This document shows positions 24,401-36,472 of a DNA stretch of 64,000 nt, piece by piece. A program made the position numbers and the translations under genes. Origin of the DNA: Apophysomyces variabilis (taxonomy: Eukaryota; Mucoromycota; Mucoromycetes; Mucorales; Mucoraceae); contig MZZL01000389.1 of the NCBI GenBank assembly GCA_002749535.1, forward strand, positions 265,953 to 329,952. Direction: 5' to 3'. Below the pieces are notes generated by a model, which was given only the letters and a program-made list of their open reading frames with translations, made no database searches and was not told where the DNA came from. Position 1 is the first letter of the stretch. Every line of letters begins with the position of its first letter.

Positions 24401-26687
24401 ATGTCCATTCCATTGCAAGAATTCATCGGTAGGACGTGGATACCTTGCGCCATGATGTTGTATGCTTATACCATGCTTTATCACAGAGGGCGCCTGTAGC
24501 CCAGCGCGGTATGAACCTGATTTGGCTCTAAATCTCGAGATTTGCGAAATGATAAATAAAAAGCAAGGAAATACGTAAGTCATTCATCCACAATGTCTGC
24601 ATCACCAACCGAGAAGTCAGACCTCGAGAAGCCGCCACCACCTTGGTCCGTTTAGTCAATAGCAAGAACTTGAATCAGGCAATGATGGCCTTAACGGTAA
24701 TAGATACACCTGGAGGGTACGAGTGTCTTGTATCTTGAACGTTTGATATAGTTGCTGGATAATTGTGTGAAAAATTGTGGCTATCCCTTCCACCTGCAAA
24801 TTGCCACGAAGGAGTTCTTGAATGAACTCGTTCGTAAGTTCCCAGAACGCCCAGCGGTAAATGCTGCATGTTGATTTTGAATTTGTGGAACTCACTCAGG
24901 GAAAAGCCCTTTCCAAGCCCGGTAGTCCAACGTATTTTGTACTTAATTAAGGAATGGAAAGTTGCTCTAGCGGATATGTCAAGGCATAAAGACGATTTAG
25001 TTCATATCAAGGATATGTACCGATTGCTTCGCTTCAAAGGTTCGATATGGTTTACGACAGAAAGATATTGATCCAGAGAACTAGGTTACCGTTTTCCTGA
25101 ATTACGGGAATCATCCATAGCTGCACTTGCACCGTCGCAGGTAAGGTCTTCTGAAAAAGAAGTCCTATGACAATCATTCTGACGAACTTCATAGACATTG
25201 AAATCAGTTCATGAGTTAGAAGAAGAAGATCGTGTAGCCCAATCAGCGGTAAGTCGATGTGATAGAGAAAAAGACGTTCGGCAATTTTTAACGCGCCATA
25301 ACGAACATAGAAATTGCAAGAACTTATTCGACGTGGAAGACCCCAAGATTTGGTAGAGGCCAATCAATTGATGAAAGTGATGTCAGGCTATGTAAGCTTT
25401 TTCAACGTAATACCTACTTATATATGAACATTGAGATAGGATCAACGGCAAAAACCTGACTACAAACAAAAATTTGAGGAAGAATTGCATAAAATTCAAG
25501 AAAAAACGATCTTGCTTTATGAGATGCTTGAGAGTGTAAAAACTGGAGAAAGAATAGATACGAACGAGACGATCGTAGAGCTTAGACAAGCTTGTTCAAG
25601 TGCCCAACCAAAGATTCAGCAGATGATTACTAACGAAGAGGATACAGATAAGATCGGTAAGAAAGAAATATTTGCATGCGAATAAGCAATTTCTCTGACC
25701 CAGCAAAGAAAATCTATTGACTCTAAATGATATGATCAATAATGCAATGGCCAAATTTGCGGACATCCAGAAGGGATTGTACGGAACGCATTATGAAATC
25801 AGTGGAAAACCACCGACAAAGACAAGCTCAGAAGAAGAGCCTCGACAAGCAATCAGTTTAATTGACCTGGATGATCAAGGACTGGCTTCTACTGCAACAT
25901 CTTCTCCACCCAATTCACAGCCGCCGAAACAAAACGTCATGGACGAGCTATCAGATTTATTTGGGCAGAGCAGTGTATCATCTCCTCCATCGTACTCGGC
26001 CGCAACAACTGCTGTAGATCCATTCTCCTTTTTACCATCCCAAACCCCTGCTTCCCCACCCCAACCAGCCGTCTCTCCTGCGCTTTCGGCAGCTTCTCTA
26101 TCTACGCCAACAACAGCTATCATTTCATCCCCTGTTGCGAGCACTGCAGCCAATGGAAATCAGCAGACAGTGGAGCACGAGCCAGGTAATGATAACACTG
26201 AGCTCTCAGCTGCATTGCAAGTTTAATATTGACCTTGAATCTAGTTAATTTGGTCAACAAGAACGGACTGCAAATCACGCTTGAGATTTCGCAAGTGGAT
26301 ATCATATACAAAATCAAAGCTTATTTTTCAAACCAATCGACTGCCCCTATGGAGGATCTGACACTGTTATTGGCATCTCCCAAGGTAAATCAGGGAAACT
26401 CCGTGATAACAACACTCATTGACACGGCCATACTCTATCTAGTCAATGCAACTCAAGATGGAACCCCAATCATCCCAGTTGCTACCGCCAAAATCAGACC
26501 GAGCAGTTACCCAAAATATTACTTTAGCCAATCCCAACAAGGTAGGAAAGAGTCAGAAACAATAGGAACACGGTGTCCTAACAGACAAAATATTCCATCG
26601 GTCTAGGAACCTTTACGGCTGCGATACAAGGTGACATACAAACAGTTTGGTGTTGACATGGAACTGTCGGGCATATATTCTTCTTAA
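24401..26687 (+). CDS. GGA-type clathrin adaptor (VHS-GAT-GAE)
   Basis: GGA proteins are Arf-dependent adaptors that sort cargo from the trans-Golgi to endosomes. I place the start at 24401, not at the later ATG 24593. Exon 24401-24428 joins MSIPLQEFIEGACSPARYEP to DLALNLEICEMINKKQGN, the standard VHS opening. Splicing continues through PREAATTLVRLVNSKNLNQA and NCVKNCGYPFHLQIATKEFL to DMYRLLRFKG, completing the VHS domain. The GAT domain follows (LQELIRRGRPQDLVEANQLM, then the helical EEELHKIQEKTILLYEML). A Pro/Ser-rich hinge contains SLIDLDDQG, which resembles a clathrin box. The C-terminal gamma-ear begins QITLEISQVDIIYKIKAYFS and ends YKVTYKQFGVDMELSGIYSS. At least seven short introns are needed. 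All domains are present and in the expected order. Confidence 0.9.
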
Positions 26688-27162
26688 GGTGGATCATTCC
26701 GTTAGATTCATTAGTCCTTTGAGCGATTGATAAAAAGCAAATCGTTGTATTTTTTGTTCTCGGGCCCTTTTTCTGTTCTCCTATTGTGTCTGAAACGTGT
26801 CTTAAACGACGATATGGTTGCTATTAGATGCCATATAGTCAACCGATACAGGCTGCTACTTTTCTACTAAATATGTTCATCGTTCCTTTGAGAAAATACG
26901 TTTATGGAGTAGGATCATGATCACTGCAAGGCTCATGTCTGGTAGAATCTGTTAGTACGCATGAACCTAGCCAATGACTCGAAGTTTTGTTTCAAAGGAA
27001 AGGCGACGATGATGTGATATACAGAAAACACCTATGCTATACTCTAGCCACCCTAGCAAAGGTGCTGATAATGCCCCAGTAAGCCAAAAAGGATCTCACC
27101 AACTTGTCATATCATCGGATAACATTAATATGTTCTTCTTTTGGAATCGTTTATTTATTTAC
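26688..27162. other. Convergent 3' ends of GGA and PMT genes
   Basis: No gene seen in this 475-bp stretch. It separates the rightward GGA gene from the leftward PMT gene, so it should hold both 3' untranslated regions. Confidence 0.5.
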
Positions 27163-30008
27163 TTAATCTGTCAGATTCCAGCTCTTCAACCATCGCCGAC
27201 CCGCAAAATCATTGACAGAGCCTTCCATACCATAGGCCAAGGGAGCAAAATAGATAAATACTACAATGACGGCAACATAAACAACGCCAAAGACTACCCA
27301 TTGAGCCGAAGAAGATAGGCGAACAGTGAAATGATCCAGTAGGAAGGGAACCATCAAAATACTGAAATAAAGGGCTGGGAAGTAATGATGGAGGTAAGTC
27401 ACTCGGCCCATGATGAAGAATGGAATATAGTGCAAAAACCAGCCAAGGAAGAGAGTTTGACCCACGTAAGTGAAGTGATCCCATTGGGCTAATAGAATGT
27501 GTCAATTCGTTTCGCTGACAATGATATGAACAAAATGAACTTACCACTTGTCAAGTCAAATATCTTTCGCTGCATACGAATAGCGTAGATGCCGACGGTG
27601 GCAGCGAATACAAGGATAGATGCAAATGAGATCCACCATACCACAGGATTTCCGAGCAAATAAAACTTGATTTGTTCATCTCCCCAACCGCACATGCGCA
27701 GACCCACTAGGGCCAAAGGCCATTCAGAGGGTACCGAAGACAGAATATCTTCCTTATCAGGGTCCGGTATTAATGCATTATTGGAAGTCCACATCGCCAC
27801 GTTTAGATGCCAGAAATCCTGTAAGAAACTAGACTTGTATGCATTCTTCGGCGCAGGTGGAACTACGGAATATCAAATCAGATACTCTTTTTCCCTCTAC
27901 AAGAAACAAACCCTACGTTTTTCGTTCCAATGTTGTTCCACGTTCCACCATGTATGTGGGTCGTCTGTCCTGTTTCTTTTATCACATGTAACCTCCACTT
28001 GCTTGAACCCCCACTGGGGTAAAACAACGTTATTGGCTGTAAGAAGGCATCCCAAGTTGACATGACGCAGACGGAATCGAGTTGTCAACGATCGAACACG
28101 CTCCTTATCCTTGTGAACAAAGTCATCCACGATTTCAATCTTCCAGTTGTCCTGGATATCGCCAACCTCTTGGTCACCATAGGCACTCACTTCCCACTGA
28201 TTCGTTGTGACAGGCGCGCTGATAGGGTGGCTATGTAAGTTGCGAGACGTTTCCTCGTGAACTAGACGAATGATCGCACCATCTTCGACAAAACGAACAC
28301 CGCTTTCTGGCTCATATTCTTCGATATTCCCATCTCTCGGTGCACTCACAATCCAGTTGTTATTGTTATCCTTGTAATGATAGCATGTCACCTGTTGTTG
28401 CTTGGATCCTTCGGGGTACGTCTGAACGTGCGAATGCAAAAGACCCCCGCCATAACCATAATTTTTCAAGGTTAACTTAGACCCATACGCCACCTCTATT
28501 TTCACTCGTTACAATACTGTTTCTTCAAAAGAATACAAATGTACCAAGAGGATTATCTTCAAACGAATTGCCAACAAGGTTAGCTTGGAAAAGAGAGCTC
28601 ATCTGCGCATCACCAGGCCCGCTTCTGTACAAAATAGCAAAATGAAGCACAAAGCTCAGCATGTAAATCGAGACGGGTATCACAATCAAGCATAAGATGC
28701 GTGCCATCCAATGAGACAAATAATCCTTCTTTGGCATCTGCAGATCACCGAACATTTGCCATAAGTCTTGAATCGTGTAGATTCCCACCAATGCCACAGC
28801 AAACAGACCGACCCATTTAACGCTAAGTCGCTCTTGTATCAGCCGTTTTTTGTGGTAACATAAATTAGATTGCAATCCAGTTACCTGGTTACGCAGCCTA
28901 GTGATACGCCCGTCAAGAAAAGCCAAAGCCACCATTCTTCCGAAAATGCGCTAGAACGCAGATCATGAGCCATTCCAATTTTTGTCACGACTGTACATAC
29001 TCCTTGCGTAGATTATGGAACGAAGATAGACAGTAGAGAGATGAGCAGGTAAAAAAGAGAAGCATGGAATCCAGCAAGATAAAGCGACTAATACATAAAT
29101 AGGCCGTGTCTAAAATAGTAACAAGCATCAGCTTAACAACCATTCTCCTGAGGAGCGTCTATTAATTTTTGATTTACCCAGTAACACCATCGTTGCAGCC
29201 AAGACGCTTGCTTTCATTGACATGCCCAATTGAACCGATGTAAGATAAGCTAGAGGAACCATCAAAGCACCCCACATTGCATTGAAAATACGCATTGCCG
29301 TGTAGTTGACTGAATCAGTATAAGTAGCCCCAGATTCGAATTCGAAATGGCCATTGTATCCAGCTAACCATCCAGATAAACCAACAAGCATTTTACCAAG
29401 AGGTGGATGAACGTCAAAGTAAAAATCATGTTTGAGATAATGCGAGCCAAACTATTAAAGGAAGGAAAGAACTGTTCGTCAATATACGTATTCCCATGTA
29501 TAACGCATAGACTACTGTTGCCACTCTTTTTATTTTCAAAATTTTGTGCTTTACCTTTCCAAAGTGAGCCTGTACATATAATATAAACCTAGTGATCAGT
29601 CACTTCATTCTCTTCATGTCTTTCCTTTTTTTTTTTTATTTCCTTCTTCCCTAGCATACCTCATCCCAGACGACAATATTGGACCATCCAATATTTCGTA
29701 GACGCGTCCAGAAAGCGAGGAGAGTCAATAAACTCGGTATAAGCACTGTATGATAATGTTGCCAGTATGCAATATACTGTTCAGAAAAAAAACATCGACT
29801 AAGTCCCTTTTTTGTTTCCATGGATTAGCAGCATTACTTTGTTCGAAGAGTAGATCACTCTTGGCGGTTTATGGACTTTCTCTTCCCCGCCATAGGGATC
29901 TCGCAGAACGGCGCCTCCAGGCTGTGGCTCTGTGGTATCTAAATGTATCCGATCGGATATTGACGGCGATGGTTGTTGCTGTGTATGCCGTCTTTTCAGA
30001 TTGTCCAT
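27163..30008 (-). CDS. Dolichyl-phosphate-mannose protein O-mannosyltransferase, PMT2-like
   Basis: PMTs (GT39) transfer mannose from dolichyl phosphate to Ser/Thr of proteins in the ER lumen. Start ATG at 30008 gives a hydrophilic N-terminus (MDNLKRRHTQQQPSPSISD). The exon NIGWSNIVVWDE supplies the conserved loop-1 Asp-Glu pair, and the next exons read AHFGK, FGSHYLKHDFYFDVHPPLGK and MLVGLSGWLAGYNG, which matches PMT2 wording rather than PMT1 or PMT4. Multiple membrane segments follow. The lumenal MIR region contains LHSHVQTYPEGSKQQQVTCY and LHSHPISAPVTTNQWEVSAYG. The C-terminal membrane block ends at 27163 (RRWLKSWNLTD). PMT2-type enzymes normally work as heterodimers with PMT1-type partners; none is seen here. 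Exon borders in the N-terminal third are approximate. Confidence 0.88.
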
Positions 30009-30300
30009 GATGGAAAAAGGGAAGCTGGGTTCAACCCGAGTTCTAAAAACAAGGTCGAACAGGAAACCTTAGTTGGCAACCCTAACCCGACAGAAAATGA
30101 AATCAAAGACCGCATGGCAGGGACTGCCCATACCAAACTCTGGTTCATGCGGAATGACTCTTTTGCGCGCTGTGCCTTTTTATTCGCATTTAACCAAAAA
30201 TGGATGTTTAAGGAAATAAATGTATACATTGAGATGCGGGTTAGGTGAGGGCAGAGGAAACTAATAGTTAAAAAAGAAGTATGGATGATGGCTATAAGGA

Positions 30301-32154
30301 CTAAGACAGTGGGCGAGATTGGTATTGATTCCGTAACGCCTTCACTGTTCCGCGTGACACACTTCGCTCATAAAGCCTTCTTACAGCCTTAATAAATTTA
30401 TCATCATCAGGCACGGACATGGTAGCACCCAAGATACTCATACACGTTTCTAAGTCACCATGCAACAATTGTTCTAAAAATAGGTTGACGAAATATATCT
30501 TTTTTCTGCTGATGGTTTTCATTACCTTGATATGATTTTAACAAGACGACGGATACAAAATAGAAAATGTCAAATCCACACAGGAAATAAATATCCCAGA
30601 TCCGGAGTAATGTATGATACTGAATAACACCACCGGTAAACAAAGTAATATACCAACGTGTGGCATACACATCGCTGGTCAAGCCAATCTCGGTCTAAAA
30701 ATACATCCATAAAATCATGAATAAACCATTGGATTCCCGTCTTCTCGTTTTGTTGTTCTTCACTCACTAAATGACGGAAAACCTTTGGTAAATAGCGGTG
30801 AACGAGGGTATCTTGAATATAGAAGCTTTCCATAAGTGCAGGAAACCCAGGAACAAACAAGTTGTGTAACTGATCACGTAAAAACATGTGCACTAGAATA
30901 AGGAATGCTTTCTGGCGATGGATAAGCAACGAAGAGAAAAAGGGAAAAAAAAAGCACGACACCTTTAAAGGAATGTTACATTACCTCTTCTTCACAATAC
31001 ATCAAAAGCATGGCAGCAACGTTGGTCATGCCTTGACAGTAACCCACGTCTTCATCATAGTTGGCAAAAGCTCGTAGGACATTGAAAAGGCCTCGCTGTC
31101 TGAAAACATGGGTTTGAGCGCGTTCCACCTTATGCCTACAGATTATCCATTTCCCCCTTCCTTACCCCGATCCGTAGCGCTCTCGAAACATGATATGGCC
31201 ACGCATGGTCCGTGGTATATCCAGATCAATTTGTCGTTCATGCGATGTGGGGTGACTCAATAAGCCCTGAATAGAAAAAAAAAAAAAGGTCACTCACAAT
31301 TCCCTAAAATCGTCGCCAATCGAACATACTGTATAGGCTTCACGTAGTTTGTCGTCATTCTTTGCTTGCTGTAATCCATCCGAACATAGATAATACCTGA
31401 TAGAACCGTTCCATTTCCCTTTTTTTTTAATTCATGCCCGTTTCCCAAATAATAATCCTAAAACGTACCATGCATCTCTCCTCCAACAGTCTGGTATGCC
31501 TTTGTACACCCTGTTGATGAACTTTTGGATACAAGTTCAGTACACTAATATAGAAGACTTGGGGCGTTATTTCTCACCTTGGTATCCGAGGCAAAACTAT
31601 GTACGTCTTCTCCATGGAAAACTTGATGTGTAGCCATGCGAGCCCATTTCTCAGATCTTTCCACCTCTTTCTCTTTCTGTCTTTACGTTGAACGGTGTAA
31701 ATGAAAGTACGCACAACGGACAACACGGATTCTTACTTGGGATCGACTTCTGATACGCCATCTTCTAAGAACCCGTATCTGAAATAAATGTTGCGTATCA
31801 AGAAATCAAAAGTTGCTGGTCATATGCATTTTTTGCGTTCGTCTACCTGTCTGCCATGGCATACCACTTTTCCATTTCTGCATTCACATTCGGAACTCTT
31901 GTTGGCATGCATTCATACCGCCGTCGGATCGCTAGTTGGTTGCTTTCGGAAGCAACCTCAGACATTGGCCTTGGCTGTTCCGGGTCACTCCAATGGATGC
32001 CTGTATGAATAGATGTTGTCGTGCTGGTTGTTAATTCCGAATCGGAACGTGTTGCCGCATCTTTTGATGAATCACTATCTGGATCTTCTCGAGCAGGTTC
32101 AAGATCCATGGCGTCGTTTTTTTTTTCCCTCGCGCTTGGTTTCACAAAGGCCAA
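30301..32154 (-). CDS. TBC-domain Rab GTPase-activating protein
   Basis: TBC proteins accelerate GTP hydrolysis on Rab GTPases with an Arg and a Gln finger. Start ATG at 32154 opens an acidic, low-complexity N-terminus (a second ATG is 15 codons in). Later exons read YGFLEDGVSEVDPK, EKEVERSEKWARMATHQ, and a lead-in RVYKGIPDCWRREMHG. The TBC core shows IDLDIPRTM (the R-finger motif), YDEDVGYCQGMTNVAAML (the Q-finger motif), LHNLFVPGFPALMESFYIQD, and TRWYITLFTGGVIQYHTLLR IWD. It ends with VKALRNQYQSRPLS at 30301. Both catalytic fingers are present, so it should be an active GAP. The wording is closest to fungal Gyp/TBC1D10-like proteins, but the target Rab cannot be read from sequence. Confidence 0.87.
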
Positions 32155-33213
32155 TTAGAGCCAATCATGGATCACACAATTTGTCCTTTTCTCTTTATTC
32201 ATTGATGCATGCAGGTAGTAGTAGCAGCAGGTTAACTTAAACTGTATCTCATTCTTTTAATCCTTATTTTTTATACCTTGCTTTACTATCTTCTGTGTGC
32301 ATGCTCATACATCATCCTCCATTTACTATGTGACAACAGAAAATCTGAATGACGTTAGCCTATCATAAGATGGCGGATTTCACTATATTGCATTGCGGAT
32401 GCCACGGAAATAGAAATACATACGACCACTTAAGGTCTACGCTTCTGTAATATCACTGATGTAACCCTGCATTTCTATCATTTGCTGGAGAATAAAATGA
32501 CCTCCCTAAAATGCACAATGAACAAATGGAAGTGTCCTTGTATACCAGCACCCTACAGACCTTAAATGTAGGAAAAAGAAAAAGGATAGAGGACAGGACG
32601 GAGAGAGATTTTATTTCTTAATGGACAATCACCCTAGGATACACGTTCCCTAAACGCATCAGACATCAAATGCTAAAACGGATCATTCCTTTTTGCGCCG
32701 TTAACAAAAGGGTAGGAATGTGATCGAACTTTACGAGTAATTCTATGACTGTGCAAAGTACAGCGCACTAGTACCTAGCTTATATGTGCTTATTGAATGC
32801 ACGCATATCCAAATGGGGCTCATCTTGGGAGAAAACAAGCAGCAGAAGAAGGGTCGCAGAAGCCTGCAAGATGGTACGAAATAAGTCATAACAGCAAATT
32901 CGATACTCTATCTAGGTCATACAGCCAAAAAAGGAATAGGCTAATAGCTGACAGTAGATAGCTCATAAACCAAAGAGTGAGACGCCTCTTGAAGAACTAG
33001 AGAAATAAGCTGTTGCGAAAGTGGATAGATGTTAGACCCAGTGCGGTACGTTTCTTGTGGCGTGGGGTGTCCAGTTGTTGTCGCCACAGTGTTGTCCACG
33101 TATTAGATACAAGGAGGATCAGACAGTGGACAATAAAAGGGGGTTCCACTGTTCTTTCTTTTAAAAAGCTAATTTTTTTTTACTCCCTAATTGGCGATGT
33201 AGCTAAAAGAACA
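32155..33213. other. Intergenic region upstream of the TBC gene
   Basis: About 1.06 kb without a supported gene. It contains a GTAGTAGTAGCAGCAGG triplet stretch near 32216-32232. No promoter motif is distinct enough to name. Confidence 0.4.
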
Positions 33214-33483
33214 ATGGGTAAGGTACACTTGCATATGTGTGCTTATGCTACGCTGCCTGTAAAAATGGAAACGTACACCACTACACATGATCCACATACT
33301 AATCATGAACCCATCCTTAAAGTCAAGGTATGGAAATACAACCCATCTGTTCCAGATTTCAATGCTGATAATATCTGCTACCCTATCGAATCTGACATTC
33401 ATTTCTGTACTAATGGACTAGCGCAGTATAAAACGCCCATACGATTAAAAGAAGCGTCACCATTCGTGAATGTTTCTCAATGA
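33214..33483 (+). CDS. Hypothetical small protein, low support
   Basis: An ATG at 33214 opens an 89-codon frame (MGKVHLHMCAYATLPVKMET) with a His/Thr-rich middle (TYTTTHDPHTNHEP) and no recognisable domain. A potential 5' splice site (GTATGG) occurs inside, so the reading may be wrong. A pyrimidine-rich tract precedes it. It lies in a spacer between two leftward genes and could be chance open sequence. Confidence 0.25.
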   Translation: MGKVHLHMCAYATLPVKMETYTTTHDPHTNHEPILKVKVWKYNPSVPDFNADNICYPIESDIHFCTNGLAQYKTPIRLKEASPFVNVSQ

Positions 33484-33677
33484 AAGAGGTAAAACTACCG
33501 TGATTCAACGCTTGATAGCATAAACATCGTCTTTTCCTTTTTCAGCTAATGCAAATGAATTTATGTAAAGCAACGGTCTGTGTAGACATTATCCTAAGAG
33601 ACAACATCGTATATACTTGTCGTAAAGTTTGCTGTTACACGAAGTTACGTATTCAATGCATGGCCGTATTCTTTCAC

Positions 33678-34599
33678 TCATTCGGTCTCTTTCCAATTCT
33701 TGACCGTATAGTCCATATAAAGAGCATATCCAGAGGCAATTGGCTATAGCATAAATTCATTAATTCAACAAGGCACGCAATACACATCGATTCTTCGTTG
33801 ATTTTTACCTGACCAAGGATGGCCATAGCCCAATCCAAAATGGCATTATTCGTAGGGGCAACACCTTTGGGACGCATTTTTAGCATATGATATTCAGTAT
33901 TCCTATTCAAGATTACCTCGAGAAGTGGCTCGCAGAAGCTCGCTGATGAAATCCGTCATGATCATGTAATGTCCAGCATAAAGGCCTGAATTATTCTGTC
34001 AACCACATTGTTTACAATAATGCTGAACTTTAAGTTCACCTTTCAGTAGCGACTTGGCACATTCATCTGGCGTCTGGGGTGTATTTGCACCCTCGATCTC
34101 TTTAGTCACATTAGGTTTGGTCATATTTTCCGTATCAAATCCGGGGGATTCAATACCACCGGGAAAGAAAATGTGAACATCAATGTTATAGCGTTTGAGC
34201 TCGTTACGGAGGGTATCTGCTAATCCACGCACAGCATACTTGGTCGGAGAATAGGTTGCATAACCCACAAAGCTCAACAGACCCAGCATGGATGAAACGA
34301 ATACGATTTTGCCTTGAATAGAAGCATCTCGCATTCGAGAAGCGGCTTGCTAGAGAAAACAAAGGAAATCGCAACAGGTGTTTAGTAAAATGGAAAAGCA
34401 AAATCCATCTTTCTCTTTCTTTGTCTCTTTACATGAGCAGTATAGACTTGACCGAGATAATTCAGACGCGTAAGGTTGTCAAAATCGTCTAATGTATGAT
34501 CAAGGAAATACTTGGGATAGGCAGCGCCTGGGCAATGATAGGTTAATATCAGCCCGTGCGTATCGGTCTGGCTCAAGGTTGCCTCTTCTTCTTCTTCTT

Positions 34600-34631
<32 letters not shown>

Positions 34632-35131
34632 CTGCACAACAGCAAACAAAATCAAGATCACGTCCCATTTTCACTTTGGCTTCATCAAAAGCTCGAATGA
34701 TGTCCTCCTTCGATGTTACGTCTGCACTGATATAGACGACTTTTTGCGATTCATTGCGCCGACTGGCCTATTTATTTATGATAAATTATATGATTTGACA
34801 GTTTTTCGTTAGTATGCAGTTTCCTATTTCTCTTTAGCAACCTTGCCTCAATTTCTTCAGCGGCTCGTTTCAGCTCAGCTTCGCGTCGAGCAACGATACA
34901 AACGTCAGCGCCACCAGCTGCAAGCTGCATCGCCAACGATTTGCCGAGACCAGTACTGCCTCCAGTGATAAAGCAGCATTTCCCATTAGGTTTAAAAGGA
35001 GTGCGCAATAAACGAGAAAGAACAAAATCAGCTGTACATGCCACCACCACAGCAGAGCCCAAGGCAATGAGCACAGAAGCCCAAGTAGGTAAGCTCATCA
35101 GTACCAGAAAAAAAGAGAAAAAGAGAGGCAA
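33678..35131 (-). CDS. TSC10: 3-ketodihydrosphingosine reductase (TSC10/KDSR)
   Basis: This ER enzyme reduces 3-ketodihydrosphingosine to dihydrosphingosine with NADPH, the second step of sphingolipid synthesis. The product starts at 35131 (or at the Met 11 codons later, MSLPTWASVL) with a hydrophobic N-terminal anchor. The Rossmann dinucleotide motif follows (CFITGGSTGLGKSLAMQLAA), then IVARREAELKRAAEEIEARL, the catalytic region KIVFVSSMLGLLSFVGYATY with YSPTK (the YxxxK motif), and FFPGGIESPGFDTENM. The last intron is GTAAAAATC...GCTATAG. Removing it joins WAMAILGQ to PIASGYALYMDYTVKNWKET and a stop at 33678, which fits the family's C-terminus better than reading through. A long CTT microsatellite lies in an intron (34585-34629). 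The gene looks intact. Confidence 0.9.
34585..34629. repeat. (CTT)n microsatellite in a KDSR intron
   Basis: About 15 uninterrupted CTT/TCT triplets lie within an intron of the reductase gene. On the coding strand this reads as GAA/AAG repeats. It is likely length-polymorphic between strains. Confidence 0.9.
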
Positions 35132-35876
35132 CGGCGGACTGCTAAACCCTGAGTTTTCCTCCTTTCCCTGTGAGAAAACAATCCAGCAACGCAGCCTATA
35201 CCCACAGGGCGTAGATACGTATGTGTATGTTTTAACAAAACTACAAAAACGCTACCCTTTCTGCATGATACAGAATTGATACTGTTTCGCTATTTCTTTC
35301 GCGACAGGCCTCTTCCGATAAAGATATTCTTCATATCCCTCAGCAAGAACCTAGAATAATTATGCTTGCATTGAAGGGCTATTCTAAGATAGCGTTTTGA
35401 AGTAATAAAATACTGCCCTTGTTTAGTTCGTTTAATGCTATATAAACAGCACGCCATACAACATGCAGTCATACCCAAACAACTGTGGTAACATCCCTTT
35501 TAAAACAAGTTTTCGGAAAGGGTAGTAGCAGTACCGTTGAACTCTATATCCTCACGTGATGAGTAAGCTGCATAGCAGAGCCCCAGAGAAAATGCTATGT
35601 AGCGAAAGATCCTATCTGTCTAACCAGTCAATAAAACATCGGAAAGCAGTGTCCGTTTCCTTTTCCACAATCATAACATAAGGAATAGAGACGGGCGTGG
35701 GATGTGTCATTGCGAGTGTACCGTTCCATTTCCTTTCTTTTTCCGAGTGTTGCCTCCATGATATTTTGTTTCCGGACCTGACAATCATACAAAAGAATCA
35801 AAATGCTCTTCTATTTTTTGTATCACGCAAAAACATGTTAATGCTCTTGGTCTATACCATGGGGATTCTACAACGT
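35132..35876. other. Spacer between KDSR and NDUFA8 genes
   Basis: No gene supported in this 745-bp stretch. It should contain the KDSR promoter and the NDUFA8 3' end. Small frames (for example 34941-35279 plus) are antisense to the KDSR 5' end or lack motifs. Confidence 0.4.
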
Positions 35877-36472
35877 TTATTTTAATTGGGGTTTGAAGAC
35901 AGGGTTCTTCTTGTTGTGGATTTGCTCTTGACCTTCTGGTGAACCAGGGATCTTCTTCTCCAGACCCTATAAAATACAGTCCATTCAATTTCACTTTTAC
36001 CTTTATAGTACTGTAAATCAACATACCAGCTTTTCAAACACACAGGTGTTAAATTCACGCTCGGGCTTACGGCAACCAGAAAACTCCTGGTTGTGTTTTT
36101 CCAAACATTGCCAGTGCTGTTCGAATTCCTTACCACAGTTTTCCCGAAGTTTTTGGATCCTAAAGGATTTATGCATCAGCCCTTTTTTACTTTTTCGGCG
36201 ACTTTAGGATGTATACGAAGTCCTTACAAGTCAATAGCGCAGCGAGTCACCTTTCTGCCTTCCTTCAGACAATGTTCGGGGTTGTTGTTTTCATTCTTGC
36301 ACAGCATAAAGTCGTCATTGTAGTCCTTGCAGTACTGACCAATGAAGAAAGACGCGCTTTTCAATGGAGCGGATGTCGCGCCAACTTCGTCCACCTTGGG
36401 AATGCTATCGGGAAGAGGTGTAGGATCGACGAATTTGGTTTCGGTCAAAAGGGTCTCGCGATGGGTCGACAT
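35877..36472 (-). CDS. NDUFA8: Complex I accessory subunit NDUFA8 (quad-CX9C protein)
   Basis: This subunit (PGIV, 19-20.8 kDa) sits on the intermembrane-space face of mitochondrial complex I and is imported through the Mia40 disulfide relay. Start ATG at 36472 (MSTHRETLLTETKFVDPTPL). Four CX9C motifs are visible: CKDYNDDFMLC, CLKEGRKVTRC, CGKEFEQHWQC and CRKPEREFNTC. The tail reads GLEKKIPGSPEGQEQIHNKK NPVF and ends at a TAA at 35877. Two short introns split the gene, at roughly 36.14-36.22 kb and 35.97-36.03 kb. All eight structural cysteines are retained, so it should be functional. Confidence 0.9.

Noticed and set aside
24593..24660. ATG at 24593 as the start of the GGA gene
   Set aside because: It lies within an intron (GTAAGT...CAG) and leads to a stop; splicing from the exon starting at 24401 reconstructs the whole VHS domain.
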